A stretch of 64,000 nucleotides of DNA from contig NZ_JAKGAN010000002.1 of NCBI RefSeq assembly GCF_023061135.1, positions 496,001 through 560,000 of the forward strand, written 5' to 3'. This DNA comes from Chromohalobacter sarecensis. GTDB taxonomy: Bacteria; Pseudomonadota; Gammaproteobacteria; Pseudomonadales; Halomonadaceae. Every line of letters starts with the position of its first letter. Position 1 is the stretch's first letter. The notes under the pieces were generated by a model. That model was not told the DNA's origin and made no database searches. It saw only the letters and a list, made by a program, of their open reading frames with translations. A program made the position numbers and the translations under genes. Of the stretch, positions 27,063-38,389 are shown in pieces.

Positions 27063-27878
27063 ATGGCCGACGAGGCAGTACCGTTCGATGATCGCGGCTT
27101 CGCTTATGGGGACGGTCTCTTCGAGACCGTCCTCGTGCGTGATGGGCAGCCTTTATTATGGGGCGCGCATCTACGGCGACTGGCGCGCGGTGCCGAGCGG
27201 CTGGAAATCCCGTTGCCGGATGCGCAGACCCTGGCGAGCTTGCCGGGGCAAGCGGGGGCTGGGTTGTACGTGCTCAAGCTGCTCGTGACCCGTGGCAGTG
27301 GCGGCCGTGGCTATGCTTCCCCCGAATCACCCGCACCGCGGCTGCGTTGGCGGTGTATGCCATTCACGCCGCAATCTACTCATTGGCGGGATGGTGTACG
27401 CGTTCGCCTGTGTCGGCTGCGCTTGGGTCAGCAGCCTCTACTGGCGGGCATCAAGCATCTCAATCGCCTCGAGAATGTCATGGCGCGTCGTGAGTGGTGC
27501 GATGCCGACATTGCCGAGGGCGTGTTGTGCGATCAGCACGATCGTCTCGTCGAGGCGACCAGCATGAACTTGGTGTGGCAGCGTCACGGCACCCTCGAAA
27601 CGCCTGATCTGACGGCATGTGGCGTGGAAGGCACGCTGCTGGCGGCCTTGCGCGAGCGATTGCCGATCGCAACGAGGGCAACGGGAATCGAAGCGTTGAT
27701 GGAAGCCGACGCGGCCTGGGTCATCAATTCGGTTCAGGGGGTATGGCCCTTGAGACAACTGGACGATGCCGACGGTAACTGCCTGAAGCGATGGGCGGTA
27801 GACACCGTGCATCGACATCTGCAACACCATGCCCACCCATTGCTGGGCTATCCCCATGACGCCTTCGATGAGGCGTGA
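27063..27878 (+). CDS. pabC: Aminodeoxychorismate lyase PabC
   Basis: This PLP enzyme releases pyruvate from 4-amino-4-deoxychorismate to give p-aminobenzoate for folate. The 271-residue product is a class IV aminotransferase-fold protein: FDDRGFAYGDGLFET at the start, PLP lysine Lys131 in GIKHLNRLENV, EATSMNLVW and the Thr/Gly phosphate loop GVEGTLL. No ribosome site is evident, and it begins 5 bases after fabF, which fits translational coupling. mltG follows 14 bases downstream. Confidence 0.9.
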   Translation: MADEAVPFDDRGFAYGDGLFETVLVRDGQPLLWGAHLRRLARGAERLEIPLPDAQTLASLPGQAGAGLYVLKLLVTRGSGGRGYASPESPAPRLRWRCMPFTPQSTHWRDGVRVRLCRLRLGQQPLLAGIKHLNRLENVMARREWCDADIAEGVLCDQHDRLVEATSMNLVWQRHGTLETPDLTACGVEGTLLAALRERLPIATRATGIEALMEADAAWVINSVQGVWPLRQLDDADGNCLKRWAVDTVHRHLQHHAHPLLGYPHDAFDEA

Positions 27879-27892
27879 GATAAGGTATCGAC

Positions 27893-28894
27893 ATGCGAGT
27901 GGTGAAGGTTTTCATAGGGATTGCGGTATTGGCCTGTGTGGTGTTTCTGGGCGCCTATCAGTATTGGCAATCCCGCCTGGCGGCCCCGCTGGCCCTCGAT
28001 GAAACGACGATCTACGAAGTGCCGCGTGGTGCGGGGTTCACGCGTGTCGTTCTGGACCTGGAGGCGCGAGGCATCATCGACGCCGCCTGGCCATATCGCG
28101 TCCTGGCGCAGCTCTCACCGGACAAGGTCAACGGGCTGCGGTCCGGCGAGTTCGAGCTCGACCCTGGAATGAGCGGCAACGAGATGGTGGCGCGACTTTC
28201 CAGCGACAACGTTGTCTCCTATCGGTTTACCATTCCCGAGGGTTGGACGTTCGCGCAGATGCGCCGCCAACTGGATGCCGCCGCCAAGCTCGAGCATCGC
28301 ACGCGCGACATGAGCGATGATGAGGTCATGACGGCCCTGGGGCATGAGGACGAACATCCCGAAGGACGTTTCTTTCCCGATACGTATCGCTATCACAAGG
28401 GAATGACAGACCTTGAGGTATTGCGTCGTGCCTATGAACGCATGGCCACCACTCTGGAAGATGTATGGGCGCAGCGGCGTGACGACTTGCCTATCGATAG
28501 CGCCTACGATGCGCTCATCCTGGCCTCGTTGATCGAGCGCGAGACGGGCGTGCCGGAAGAGCGGCGTCAGATCGCCGGTGTGTTCACGCGGCGTCTCGAG
28601 CTCGGCATGCGGCTGCAAACCGACCCTACGGTGATTTACGGCATGGGCGAGGACTACGATGGCAACATCACGCGTGCCGATCTGCGTCGCGAGACGCCCT
28701 ATAACACCTATGTGATCGACGGGCTGCCGCCGACACCGATTGCCATGCCGGGCGCGGGGTCGTTGCAGGCCGCCGTGGACCCGGCCCCGGGGGATGCCTT
28801 GTATTTCGTCGCCCAAGGCGACGGCTCGCATCACTTTTCCAGTACGCTGGCCGAGCACAATGCCGCAGTACGTCGTTACATTCTCAACCGCTGA
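27893..28894 (+). CDS. mltG: Endolytic murein transglycosylase MltG
   Basis: MltG cleaves nascent glycan strands and sets their length at the inner membrane. The 333-residue protein has one N-terminal helix (about 5-24), a LysM-like region with YEVPRGAGF, and the catalytic YceG domain. That domain holds the active-site glutamate in LASLIERETGVPEER, LQTDPTVIYG and the conserved PYNTYVIDGLPPTPIAMPG. The pabC-mltG-tmk-holB order matches E. coli. Confidence 0.93.
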   Translation: MRVVKVFIGIAVLACVVFLGAYQYWQSRLAAPLALDETTIYEVPRGAGFTRVVLDLEARGIIDAAWPYRVLAQLSPDKVNGLRSGEFELDPGMSGNEMVARLSSDNVVSYRFTIPEGWTFAQMRRQLDAAAKLEHRTRDMSDDEVMTALGHEDEHPEGRFFPDTYRYHKGMTDLEVLRRAYERMATTLEDVWAQRRDDLPIDSAYDALILASLIERETGVPEERRQIAGVFTRRLELGMRLQTDPTVIYGMGEDYDGNITRADLRRETPYNTYVIDGLPPTPIAMPGAGSLQAAVDPAPGDALYFVAQGDGSHHFSSTLAEHNAAVRRYILNR

Positions 28895-28903
28895 GCGGGG
28901 TAG

Positions 28904-30519
<1,616 letters not shown>

Positions 30520-30599
30520 CGGCACCACGCTGGCGAGGCATAAAAGCATAAATATGGTGCATGAAGCGCGTCGTGCACACTGACCGAGGAGTACCCGGC

Positions 30600-30929
30600 G
30601 TGGCGCAAAAAGCCTTATCCCTGACGTTCCACGATACGCAGACTCTGCAGGCGGCTTATATGCCCTGGCTGGCGCGGGGCGGCGTCTTCGTTCCCACGCA
30701 GGAGCGTTATGCCCTCGGCGATGCGGTGTATCTGCTGGTCACCTTGCCGGAGGACGCCGAACGTCTACCGGTCTCGGGCACGGTTGCCTGGCTGTCGCCG
30801 CCGGGTGTCGGCGGGCGGCGCGTCCCGGGGATCGGCGTGCATTTCAGCGATGCCGATCAGCGTGTGAGGGAACTGATCGACGCCCAACTCGAAGGCGTCA
30901 CCGCCTCGCGTCCCAGTTATACCCTTTAA
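30600..30929 (+). CDS. pilZ: PilZ-domain type IV pilus protein
   Basis: The 109-residue product aligns with Pseudomonas PilZ (LSLTFHDTQTLQAAYMPWLARGGVFVPT... GDAVYLLVTLP ... VSGTVAWLSP), the founding member that does not itself bind c-di-GMP and is needed for pilus assembly. The usual RxxxR c-di-GMP motif is absent at the N-terminus, which fits. The GTG at 30600 has GAGGAG upstream; an ATG at 30561 has no ribosome site. The tmk-holB-pilZ-tatD order is that of Pseudomonas. Confidence 0.87.
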   Translation: MAQKALSLTFHDTQTLQAAYMPWLARGGVFVPTQERYALGDAVYLLVTLPEDAERLPVSGTVAWLSPPGVGGRRVPGIGVHFSDADQRVRELIDAQLEGVTASRPSYTL

Positions 30930-30964
30930 TGCCATGACACCCTTTTCGATTCTTTAGGTACCGC

Positions 30965-31792
30965 ATGTTCGTTGATTCCCACTGCCATCTCGATCGACTC
31001 GACCTCACCGCTCATGACGGTAAGCTTGAGGGCGCCCTGGACGCCGCCCGCCAACGTGGCGTGCGTCACTTCCTGGCGATCGCCGTCACGCTGGACGATG
31101 TCTCCAACCTGGTGGATATCGCCCGTGCCCACGATGACGTCTCGCTGTCCGCCGGGGTACATCCGTTGCACCGCGTCGAGCACGAGCCCGACGTCCAGGC
31201 CATCGTCGACTGCGCCCAGCGCCATGACGCGGTGGCGATTGGCGAGACCGGGTTGGACTATCATTACGATGAAGTGCCCCATGATGTGCAGCATCGGCGT
31301 TTCGCCGATCACCTGCGCGCCGCGCGCGAGCTCGAATTGCCGGTGATCGTGCATACCCGAGATGCCAAGGAAGACACGCTGGCGTTGATTCGCGAACATA
31401 CCGATCCTGCGGTGGGGGGCGTCTTGCATTGCTTCACCGAGGATCTCGACATGGCGCGCGAGGCGGTGAGGCTGGGCTTCTACATTTCGCTTTCCGGCAT
31501 CGTGACCTTCCGTAACGCCACCTCGGTTCGCGAGCTGGCGCGCCTTGTGCCCCTCGACCGGCTGTTGATCGAGACCGATAGCCCTTATCTGGCCCCGGTG
31601 CCGCATCGTGGCAAACCCAATGAGCCTCAGTGGGTCGTGGAAGTGGCGGAATGCATCGCCGCCGAGCGCGGCATCAGTGTCGACGAAGTCGCGATGCAGA
31701 CGAGTGCCAATTTCTACCGGCTGTTTCGCGCCGCACTGCCCGAGGCGCCCGAGGATGTGCGCGAAGCATTGGCACAGATGAGCGGTCAGTAA
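30965..31792 (+). CDS. TatD-family metal-dependent hydrolase (YcfH type)
   Basis: The 275-residue TIM-barrel protein has the metal ligands expected of TatD DNases: FVDSHCHLD at the start, AIGETGLDYH, PVIVHTRDAKEDT, LHCFTED and ETDSPYL. In E. coli the paralogue at this position is YcfH, a putative deoxyribonuclease. Whether the substrate is DNA cannot be read from sequence. It lies 35 bases after pilZ. Confidence 0.9.
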   Translation: MFVDSHCHLDRLDLTAHDGKLEGALDAARQRGVRHFLAIAVTLDDVSNLVDIARAHDDVSLSAGVHPLHRVEHEPDVQAIVDCAQRHDAVAIGETGLDYHYDEVPHDVQHRRFADHLRAARELELPVIVHTRDAKEDTLALIREHTDPAVGGVLHCFTEDLDMAREAVRLGFYISLSGIVTFRNATSVRELARLVPLDRLLIETDSPYLAPVPHRGKPNEPQWVVEVAECIAAERGISVDEVAMQTSANFYRLFRAALPEAPEDVREALAQMSGQ

Positions 31793-31814
31793 CGTCCAGC
31801 AGCGAGGAGCGAGC

Positions 31815-32369
31815 ATGCCACTAGAGTCGTTGACGGCACATCTCGACGCATCACCGACGGCAGCGTTGCCACCGGTCGATACCTGGGACCCACCTTTCTG
31901 CGGTGACATGGCGTTGACCATTGCCGCCGATGGCCGCTGGTGGCATGAGGGCACGCCGATCGGGCGCGCACGCTTGGTACGTTTGCTGTCGCGCCTGTTG
32001 CGCCGCGAAGCGGATGGCGATTATTACCTGGTGACGCCGGTGGAAAAGCTGCGTATCCAGGTCGAGGATCGAGCGTTCCTGATCGCCGATGCCGATTGTC
32101 GCGACGGGGTGTGGACGCTGACCACCAACCTCGGCGATAGCGTCACCTTGGGTGCGCAGCGCCGCCTCGCGGTCAGCGCCATGCCGGCCGGGGAGCCGGT
32201 TCCCGAGGTCGCCATTCGCTTCGGGCTGGCGGCACGCCTCAATCGCAACGTCTACTATCGCCTGATCGACACCGCCGAGTTGCATGCGACAGCCGACGGC
32301 AGCGCGCTGGGGATATATAGCGACGGCGTCTGGCAGCCTCTGGGCTGGTTGCCCGAGGAGACGCCGTGA
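31815..32369 (+). CDS. DUF1285 protein
   Basis: The 184-residue protein matches the DUF1285 family through PPFCGDMALTIAADGRWWHEGTPIGR, LVRLLSRLLRREADGDYYLVTPVEKLRIQVED and the late LAARLNRNVYYRLID. It is soluble, with no signal or membrane segment, and its function is unknown. AGGAG precedes the ATG. It overlaps the downstream helicase gene by 4 bases (GTGA), so the two are co-translated. Confidence 0.82.
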   Translation: MPLESLTAHLDASPTAALPPVDTWDPPFCGDMALTIAADGRWWHEGTPIGRARLVRLLSRLLRREADGDYYLVTPVEKLRIQVEDRAFLIADADCRDGVWTLTTNLGDSVTLGAQRRLAVSAMPAGEPVPEVAIRFGLAARLNRNVYYRLIDTAELHATADGSALGIYSDGVWQPLGWLPEETP

Positions 32370-34561
32370 GCGAGGCGACGCCCGAACAACGCGCCGTGGT
32401 CGCGCATGTCGAAGGGCATGCGCGTGTATCGGCGGTCGCCGGTGCCGGCAAGACCACCACGCTGGTGCAGCGCGTCTTGCACCTGCTTGCCAACCGCGTG
32501 CCACCGCAACGCATGTTGGTGCTGATGTTCAATCGCGCCGCCCGCGAGGACTTCACCCATAAGCTGGCGTACGCGGCGGCAGGGCAGCGCCTTCCTGACG
32601 TGCGAACCTTTCACTCCGTCGGGCATCGCCTGACTAAGACCCTGACGCGCTGGGGGTATCTGTCATCGCGCCAGTTGATCGCCGCCGATTGGCAGCGCGA
32701 GCGGCTGTTACGCCAGGCAGTGCAAATGAGTCTGGAACACGCCGACGACAGTCAGCGCCACGCCGCGCTGGAGTCGGATCGTCTCGAGACGCTGGCGCAG
32801 TTCTGCGAGCTGGTCAAGGCCGAGATGTGCGCCCCCGAGATACTCCACGAACGCCTGGATTTCGGTGACGGCACCCAGCATTTCTGCGAAGCGTATGCTG
32901 TCTTCGAGGGATTGCTCAAGGATCACGCCCTGATGACCTACGCCGATCTGCTCTATCGGCCGCTGCGCTGCCTGGAAGCGACCCCCGAGGCGCGTTCGCG
33001 GGTGCAGGGTTTTCTCGATCATGTGATCGTCGACGAGTATCAGGACATCAATGAGGTGCAGCAGCGCTTATTGGCGATTCTCTCGGGAGCTTCCGCCCAG
33101 GTGATGGCGGTGGGCGATGCCAATCAGTGCATCTACGAGTGGCGCGGGGCGCGCCCCGATGCCATGTTCGAACGCTTTACCACCTTGTTCGGTACCGCCC
33201 ACGATTACCCGCTGTCGTATACCTTTCGCCATGGCCATGTGCTGGCATTGGCAGCCAATCATGCCATCCGCGCCAACCGGCGGCGTCCCGATCAGTTATG
33301 CCTGGCCGCGCCCGGCACGCCGGCGACTCGCGCCGACGTAGCGGTGGGCAGTAGTGCGCTGCTTGATGCTCTTCAGCAGTGGCGCGGCGACGGGCGAGCC
33401 TTGGGCGAGGCCTGCGTGCTGGTACGCAGTTGGGCGTTGTCCGTCTCGGTGCAGTTACAGTTGTTGCGAGCCGGCATCCCGTTCCGGCTCGCGCGTGAGG
33501 ATCGCTTCGTGTTTCGTTTGCCGCTGGTACAGGCGCTGGCGGGGTATCTGGCCCTGGCGCGTGACGGGCGACGCTTGCAGGACCCCGAGCAGCTCAATCT
33601 GCTGTTGTCGCAGCCCACGGTCTTCGTGCCTCGCGAGACGCTGACCGCATTGGCGCACCAACTGGCCCAGACCCAGCAATGGCCCGAGCGCCACGACCCC
33701 TTGTTGAACGCGTTGAAGCCCCTTCAGCGGCGTAACCTCAAGCGTCGCTGGCAATTGTTATGCGAACTGCCACGCATGGCGCACTGGCCGCCGGCCAAGC
33801 TGCTCGAACATGTCGTCGAGGCCACCGAGGCGGACAAGGCCCTCAAGCGTTCGGCCTCGAGGCGTGCCAAGGCCGAAGACGACGTGCGCCTGCTCGATGT
33901 GCTGATCGAGCAGGCCGGTGAACTGGCCCACGATCCCGAAGGCTTCATCGAGCTGCTCAGTCAGCCGGTGGAAGCGCGCGAGGATGGCGTGCTGGTGACC
34001 ACGGTGCATGGCGCCAAAGGACTCGAATGGCCGATGGTCGCGCTGTGGGGCGTCAACGAGGAAGACTTTCCGCACTACACGCGTGAGACGCCCCTGGACG
34101 CCGAGCGTCTGGAGGAGGAGCGGCGTCTCTACTATGTAGCGATTACGCGGGCCCGGGAGCGCTTGCTGGTCCTGCACGATGGCGGCGATCATCGTCCCAG
34201 TCGCTTCCTCGACGAAACCGCCTGGGACGACTGCCATCGCGCTGCCGGCGCGCTCAATGAAACGCCGCCGGAGTCACTGGCGGTGCGTGCGCCGGAGGTG
34301 GTCGGGCGCTATCTCGAACGTTGCGGCCTGAAACTGACCGTCACCCGCGCGTCAGAGACGGCCTCTGAATCATCGCCTGTGACATGGACGGTGGGGCAGT
34401 GGGTGCGGCATGACGTCTTCGGCGAGGGCGAGATCGTCCTCCTCGAGGGCGATCCCGCCAATCCGGTCATCGAGGTACGCTTCACGCAGGCGGGGCGTCG
34501 GCGGTTGATCGCTGCGCGCGCCCCGCTGGAGCATGTGGCGGATCAGGCGGTACCCAACTGA
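32366..34561 (+). CDS. UvrD/Rep-family superfamily 1 DNA helicase
   Basis: The 731-residue protein has the SF1A helicase motifs in order: Q motif TPEQRAVV, Walker A VAGAGKTTTLV, Ia-type LVLMFNRAA, motif II VIVDEYQDINEVQQ, motif III GDANQCIYEWRGA, motif IV-like TFRHGHVL, motif V TVHGAKGLEW and motif VI YVAITRARERLLVLHDG. The end (WTVGQWVRHDVFGEGEIV) resembles the Tudor-like tail of UvrD/PcrA. It is divergent enough from UvrD and Rep that I do not assign either name. It starts with GTG overlapping the DUF1285 gene. Confidence 0.85.
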   Translation: MSEATPEQRAVVAHVEGHARVSAVAGAGKTTTLVQRVLHLLANRVPPQRMLVLMFNRAAREDFTHKLAYAAAGQRLPDVRTFHSVGHRLTKTLTRWGYLSSRQLIAADWQRERLLRQAVQMSLEHADDSQRHAALESDRLETLAQFCELVKAEMCAPEILHERLDFGDGTQHFCEAYAVFEGLLKDHALMTYADLLYRPLRCLEATPEARSRVQGFLDHVIVDEYQDINEVQQRLLAILSGASAQVMAVGDANQCIYEWRGARPDAMFERFTTLFGTAHDYPLSYTFRHGHVLALAANHAIRANRRRPDQLCLAAPGTPATRADVAVGSSALLDALQQWRGDGRALGEACVLVRSWALSVSVQLQLLRAGIPFRLAREDRFVFRLPLVQALAGYLALARDGRRLQDPEQLNLLLSQPTVFVPRETLTALAHQLAQTQQWPERHDPLLNALKPLQRRNLKRRWQLLCELPRMAHWPPAKLLEHVVEATEADKALKRSASRRAKAEDDVRLLDVLIEQAGELAHDPEGFIELLSQPVEAREDGVLVTTVHGAKGLEWPMVALWGVNEEDFPHYTRETPLDAERLEEERRLYYVAITRARERLLVLHDGGDHRPSRFLDETAWDDCHRAAGALNETPPESLAVRAPEVVGRYLERCGLKLTVTRASETASESSPVTWTVGQWVRHDVFGEGEIVLLEGDPANPVIEVRFTQAGRRRLIAARAPLEHVADQAVPN

Positions 34562-34572
34562 AGTGAACGTCA

Positions 34573-34600
34573 GGCGCCCCCGCCCGCAAGCGAGGGCGCC
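34573..34600. terminator. Hairpin between convergent helicase and ETF-QO genes
   Basis: GGCGCCC and GGGCGCC form a 7-bp stem around a 14-base GC-rich loop in the 51-base gap between convergent genes. There is no T-run, so terminator function is only probable. Confidence 0.45.
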
Positions 34601-34612
34601 GTGTCAGCATGA

Positions 34613-36268
34613 CTACATGTTGGGATAGTTGGGACCGCCGCCACCTTCCGGCGCTACCCAGGTGATGTTCTGGGCAGGGTCCTTGATGTCGCAGGTCTTG
34701 CAGTGCACGCAGTTCTGGAAGTTGATCTGGAACTTGGGTTCGCCGTCTTCCTCGACTATTTCGTAGACCCCGGCGGGGCAGTAACGCTGCGCGGGCTCGG
34801 CGTATTCCGGCAAGTTGACGCGTACCGGAATCTCGGGATCGGCGAGCCGCAAGTGACAGGGTTGATCCTCTTCATGGTTGGTATTGGAGAGGAATACCGA
34901 CGAAGACTTGTCGAACGAGAGCTTGCCATCCGGCTTGGGATAGTCGATGCGTGTCGCCTCGCTGGCATGGCGCATGCGTGCATGGTCGGAGGTAGTGTCG
35001 TGCACCGTGGGCAACTTGCCGCCCAGCAGTTGGTCCAGGAAGTTGTAGGCGCCGCCCTTGACGGTGCCGTACTTGTGAATCGCCGGCCCGAAGCTGCGGC
35101 TTTCGGTCAACTCCGTCCAGGCCCAACTGGCTTGCCACTTCGAGGTAAATGCGGTCAGCTCCGCGCCGCCTTCATCGCCCGCCACGAACGCCTCGAACAC
35201 AGCCTCGGCGGCGACCAGGCCGGATTTCATCGCCATGTGAATGCCCTTGATCTTGGCGAAGTTGAGCGTGCCGGCATCGCAGCCGATCAACAAGCCCCCG
35301 GGGAAGGTCATCTTGGGCAGACTATTGGCACCGCCCTTGGTGATCGCGCGGGCGCCGTAGGAGACTCGGGAGCCGCCCTCGAGATGTTGCTTGAGCACCG
35401 GATGGTGCTTCATGCGTTGAAATTCATCGAAGGGCGAGAGATAAGGGTTGTCGTAGGAAAGATCGACGATCAACCCCACCACGACCTGCTGGTTCTCGGC
35501 ATGGTAAAGAAACCAGCCGCCATGCGTGTCATTGGGCAGTGGCCAGCCCGAGCCATGCAAGACGCGCCCGGGCGTGTGCTGATCGGCGGGCACGTCCCAG
35601 AGCTCCTTGAAACCCAGGGCATAGTGTTGTGGATCACGGCCCTCGTCGAGGTCGAAGCGCTCGATCAGGCGCTTGCCAAGATGCCCGCGTGCGCCCTCGG
35701 AGAATAGCGTGTATTTGGCGCGCAGTTCCATGCCCGGCATGTGGCCGGATTTTTCGCTGCCGTCGGCGGCCACGCCCATGTCGCCGACGAGGATGCCGCG
35801 TACCGTGCCATCGTCATCGTGCAGGCTTTCCTGGGCGGCGAAGCCGGGGAAAATTTCCACGCCCAGTTCTTCGGCCTGCTCGGCCAGCCAACGACACAGG
35901 TTACCGGCGCTGATGACGTAATTGTCATGCGCGCCGCCGGTGTTGTGCATGCTCTTGGGCACCAGGGCATTGGGTAGCTTCTGGGCGCTTTCGGCGTCCT
36001 TGAGCAGGTAGAGATCGTCGCTGATCACGGGGGTGGTCAGCGGCGCGCCGCGCGATTCCCAGTCGGGAAAGAGTTCGCGCAGGGCGCGTGTCTCGAGCAC
36101 GGCACCGGAAAGAATATGCGCGCCCACTTCAGAGCCTTTTTCGACCACGCAGACGCTGAGTTCGCGCTGGGCCTCATGGGCCTGCTGCATCAGGCGACAC
36201 GCCGCCGATAGCCCGGATGGGCCGGCGCCGACGATGACGACGTCGAAATCCATGTATTCGCGTTCCAC
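34613..36268 (-). CDS. Electron transfer flavoprotein-ubiquinone oxidoreductase
   Basis: This membrane-associated FAD/4Fe-4S enzyme passes electrons from ETF to ubiquinone. The 551-residue product opens with MEREYMDFDVVIVGAGPSG (FAD-binding), has SGAVLETRAL, GCDAGTLNFAKIKG, and ends with a ferredoxin-like cluster domain (Cys in RYCPAGVYE and NCVHCKTCDIKDP). The GTG start at 36268 is chosen from GGAGGAG 8 bases upstream and agreement with Pseudomonas. It is divergent from etfBA across a 351-base regulatory gap. Confidence 0.93.
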   Translation of the reverse strand: MEREYMDFDVVIVGAGPSGLSAACRLMQQAHEAQRELSVCVVEKGSEVGAHILSGAVLETRALRELFPDWESRGAPLTTPVISDDLYLLKDAESAQKLPNALVPKSMHNTGGAHDNYVISAGNLCRWLAEQAEELGVEIFPGFAAQESLHDDDGTVRGILVGDMGVAADGSEKSGHMPGMELRAKYTLFSEGARGHLGKRLIERFDLDEGRDPQHYALGFKELWDVPADQHTPGRVLHGSGWPLPNDTHGGWFLYHAENQQVVVGLIVDLSYDNPYLSPFDEFQRMKHHPVLKQHLEGGSRVSYGARAITKGGANSLPKMTFPGGLLIGCDAGTLNFAKIKGIHMAMKSGLVAAEAVFEAFVAGDEGGAELTAFTSKWQASWAWTELTESRSFGPAIHKYGTVKGGAYNFLDQLLGGKLPTVHDTTSDHARMRHASEATRIDYPKPDGKLSFDKSSSVFLSNTNHEEDQPCHLRLADPEIPVRVNLPEYAEPAQRYCPAGVYEIVEEDGEPKFQINFQNCVHCKTCDIKDPAQNITWVAPEGGGGPNYPNM

Positions 36269-36376
36269 GGCTTGATCTCCTCCATCTTCGCGTTGGGCGG
36301 TCGACGCGCCCGAGCATGCACAGTGTCTTTCGAGCAATGGTGCATGGACAAGTCGCGTTTTTCTTGGTTGTATTTT

Positions 36377-36388
36377 AAACGGCCGTTT
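36377..36388. promoter_or_regulatory. Perfect 12-bp palindrome, PsrA-type operator candidate
   Basis: AAACGGCCGTTT is a perfect palindrome. On the minus strand the context is CAAAC-GGCC-GTTTA, 9 of 10 to the published Pseudomonas PsrA pattern (G/C)AAAC-N2-4-GTTT(G/C). It lies between ETF-QO and etfBA, next to a minus-strand TAGAAT (-10 like) at 36390-36395. A related imperfect site TCAAACGCTTGA is at 36557-36568, before etfB. Regulator identity is inference. Confidence 0.5.
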
Positions 36389-36480
36389 GATTCTACACAG
36401 AACGACCGCCCGCATGATGTCATTTTCCGCGTGGTTTGTCCTGGGGCGCTGCCATGACGGCGCTTCAGGGTTTGACCAGG

Positions 36481-36509
36481 TTGGACGAGATCACGCAATA
36501 TTATATAGG
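36481..36509 (+). promoter_or_regulatory. Candidate etfBA promoter
   Basis: TTGGAC is followed after 17 bases by TATAGG (or after 15 by TATATA) in an AT-rich patch of the divergent gap, about 110 bases before the etfB ATG. Confidence 0.35.
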
Positions 36510-36619
36510 GTCGCCGAGTGTTTAACGGGCGACATTTTTACGGGACACGCCCCCTATCAAACGCTTGAATGAATTTATTCTAAGGGCATGCCTGCCGGTT
36601 CTAACCAAGCGAGGACACC

Positions 36620-37372
36620 ATGAAAGTACTCGTCGCGGTCAAACGCGTCATCGATTATAACGTCAAGATCCGGGTCAAGCCGGATCACTCCGACGTCGAT
36701 CTCACCAACGTCAAGATGGCCATGAATCCGTTCTGCGAGATCGCCGTGGAAGAAGCGGTGCGCCTCAAGGAAAAAGGGGTGGCCAGCGAGGTGGTCGCCG
36801 TTACCATCGGTCCCAAGGCTGCGCAGGAGCAACTGCGTACCGCGTTGGCGCTGGGCGCCGATCGCGCGATCCACGTCGAGACCGACGACAAGGTCGAGTC
36901 GCTGACCGCGGCGAAGCTGCTCAAGCGGGTCGTCGACGACGAACAGCCAGGCCTGACGATTCTCGGCAAGCAGGCCATCGACACCGACAACAACCAGACC
37001 GGTCAGATGCTGGCCGCGCTGGCGGGCATGGGGCAGGGCACGTTCGCCTCCGAGGTACAGGTCGAGGGCGACGAGGTCCAGGTGACGCGTGAAATCGACG
37101 GCGGCCTGCAGACCGTTGCGCTCAAGCTGCCGGCGGTGATCACCACCGACCTGCGCCTCAACGAGCCGCGCTATGCCAAGCTGCCCGACATCATGAAGGC
37201 CAAGAAGAAGCCCATCGACGTCAAGAGCCCCGAGGATATGGGCGTCGCCGTGGCATCGAGCCTGAGCGTGCTCAAGGTGGAATCGCCGGCGGAACGCAAG
37301 GGGGGCACCAAGGTGGCCTCCGTGGATGAACTCGTCGACAAACTCAAGAACGAAGCCAAGGTGATCGCATGA
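36620..37372 (+). CDS. etfB: Electron transfer flavoprotein beta subunit
   Basis: EtfB binds AMP and forms the ETF heterodimer that collects electrons from acyl-CoA and related dehydrogenases. The 250-residue protein has [21 protein letters not shown], the [18 protein letters not shown] motif, and the beta signature over the [29 protein letters not shown] block. GCGAGGAC precedes the ATG. The stop overlaps etfA by 4 bases (ATGA). Confidence 0.95.
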   Translation: MKVLVAVKRVIDYNVKIRVKPDHSDVDLTNVKMAMNPFCEIAVEEAVRLKEKGVASEVVAVTIGPKAAQEQLRTALALGADRAIHVETDDKVESLTAAKLLKRVVDDEQPGLTILGKQAIDTDNNQTGQMLAALAGMGQGTFASEVQVEGDEVQVTREIDGGLQTVALKLPAVITTDLRLNEPRYAKLPDIMKAKKKPIDVKSPEDMGVAVASSLSVLKVESPAERKGGTKVASVDELVDKLKNEAKVIA

Positions 37373-38295
37373 GCATTCTGGTTATCGCCGAACATCATAA
37401 CGGCCAACTGGCGGACAGCATCGCCCACGTGGTTGCCGCGGCCCAGGCTATCGGTGGAGACATCGATATCCTGGTGGCGGGCGAGAACGTCGCAGGCGTC
37501 GCCGAGGCGGCCGCCAAGCTGGCCGGTGTCGCCAAGGTGAGAACCGCCGACGACGGCGTCTACGCGCATCAGCTCGCCGAGCCGATGGCCGAACTCATCG
37601 CCGAGCTTGCCGGTGACTACAGCCATGTGCTGGCCGCTGCGTCTACCCACGGCAAGAACGTGTTGCCACGCGTGGCCGCACTCAAGGACGTGGCCGCACT
37701 GTCGGAGGTGATCGGCGTGGAAAGCCCCGATACCTTCCTGCGTCCGATCTATGCGGGCAACGCGATTGCCACCGTGCAATCGAGCGATGCTCTCAAGGTG
37801 CTCACCGTGCGCACCACGGCCTTCGATGCCGTCGACGCGACGGGCAGCGCCGAGGTCGAGGCGGTCAGTGCCACAGTCGAGAATACGCTGTCGCGGTTCG
37901 TCGATGAGGAGCTGGCAAGTAGCGATCGCCCCGAGTTGGGCAGTGCGCGTGTGGTCGTCTCCGGCGGTCGCGGCATGGGCAACGGCGAGAACTTCACGTT
38001 GCTCGACGGCATCGCCGACAAGCTCGGTGCGGCGATCGGTGCCTCGCGCGCGGCCGTGGACGCCGGCTTCGTGCCCAATGATATGCAGGTCGGGCAGACC
38101 GGCAAGATCGTTGCGCCGGAACTGTACATCGCCGTGGGCATCAGTGGTGCCATCCAGCATCTGGCGGGCATGAAAGACGCCAAGGTCATCGTGGCGATCA
38201 ACAAGGACGAAGAAGCGCCGATCTTCCAGGTCGCCGATTACGGCCTGGTGGGTGACTTGTTCGACGTGCTGCCCGAACTCGAGTCCAAGTTGTAA
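37369..38295 (+). CDS. etfA: Electron transfer flavoprotein alpha subunit
   Basis: EtfA carries most of the FAD site. The 308-residue product shows the C-terminal FAD-binding signature: [79 protein letters not shown] in sequence (about 200-285; conserved Arg, Ser, Gln and His positions present). It is coupled to etfB by a 4-base overlap, and a strong terminator follows at 38347. Confidence 0.95.
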   Translation: MSILVIAEHHNGQLADSIAHVVAAAQAIGGDIDILVAGENVAGVAEAAAKLAGVAKVRTADDGVYAHQLAEPMAELIAELAGDYSHVLAAASTHGKNVLPRVAALKDVAALSEVIGVESPDTFLRPIYAGNAIATVQSSDALKVLTVRTTAFDAVDATGSAEVEAVSATVENTLSRFVDEELASSDRPELGSARVVVSGGRGMGNGENFTLLDGIADKLGAAIGASRAAVDAGFVPNDMQVGQTGKIVAPELYIAVGISGAIQHLAGMKDAKVIVAINKDEEAPIFQVADYGLVGDLFDVLPELESKL

Positions 38296-38346
38296 GTCGA
38301 AGCTAACATGCGGCCTGCCGACTGGCGTTGGCCGCACTGCATTGCG

Positions 38347-38377
38347 AAACCGGCCCGCGTGGCCGGTTTTTCTTTCT
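38347..38377 (+). terminator. Rho-independent terminator after etfA
   Basis: A 9-bp stem AAACCGGCC/GGCCGGTTT has a 5-base loop and is followed by TTCTTTCTT. It isolates etfBA from the TonB cluster. Confidence 0.85.
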
Positions 38378-38389
38378 TGTGACTCATGA

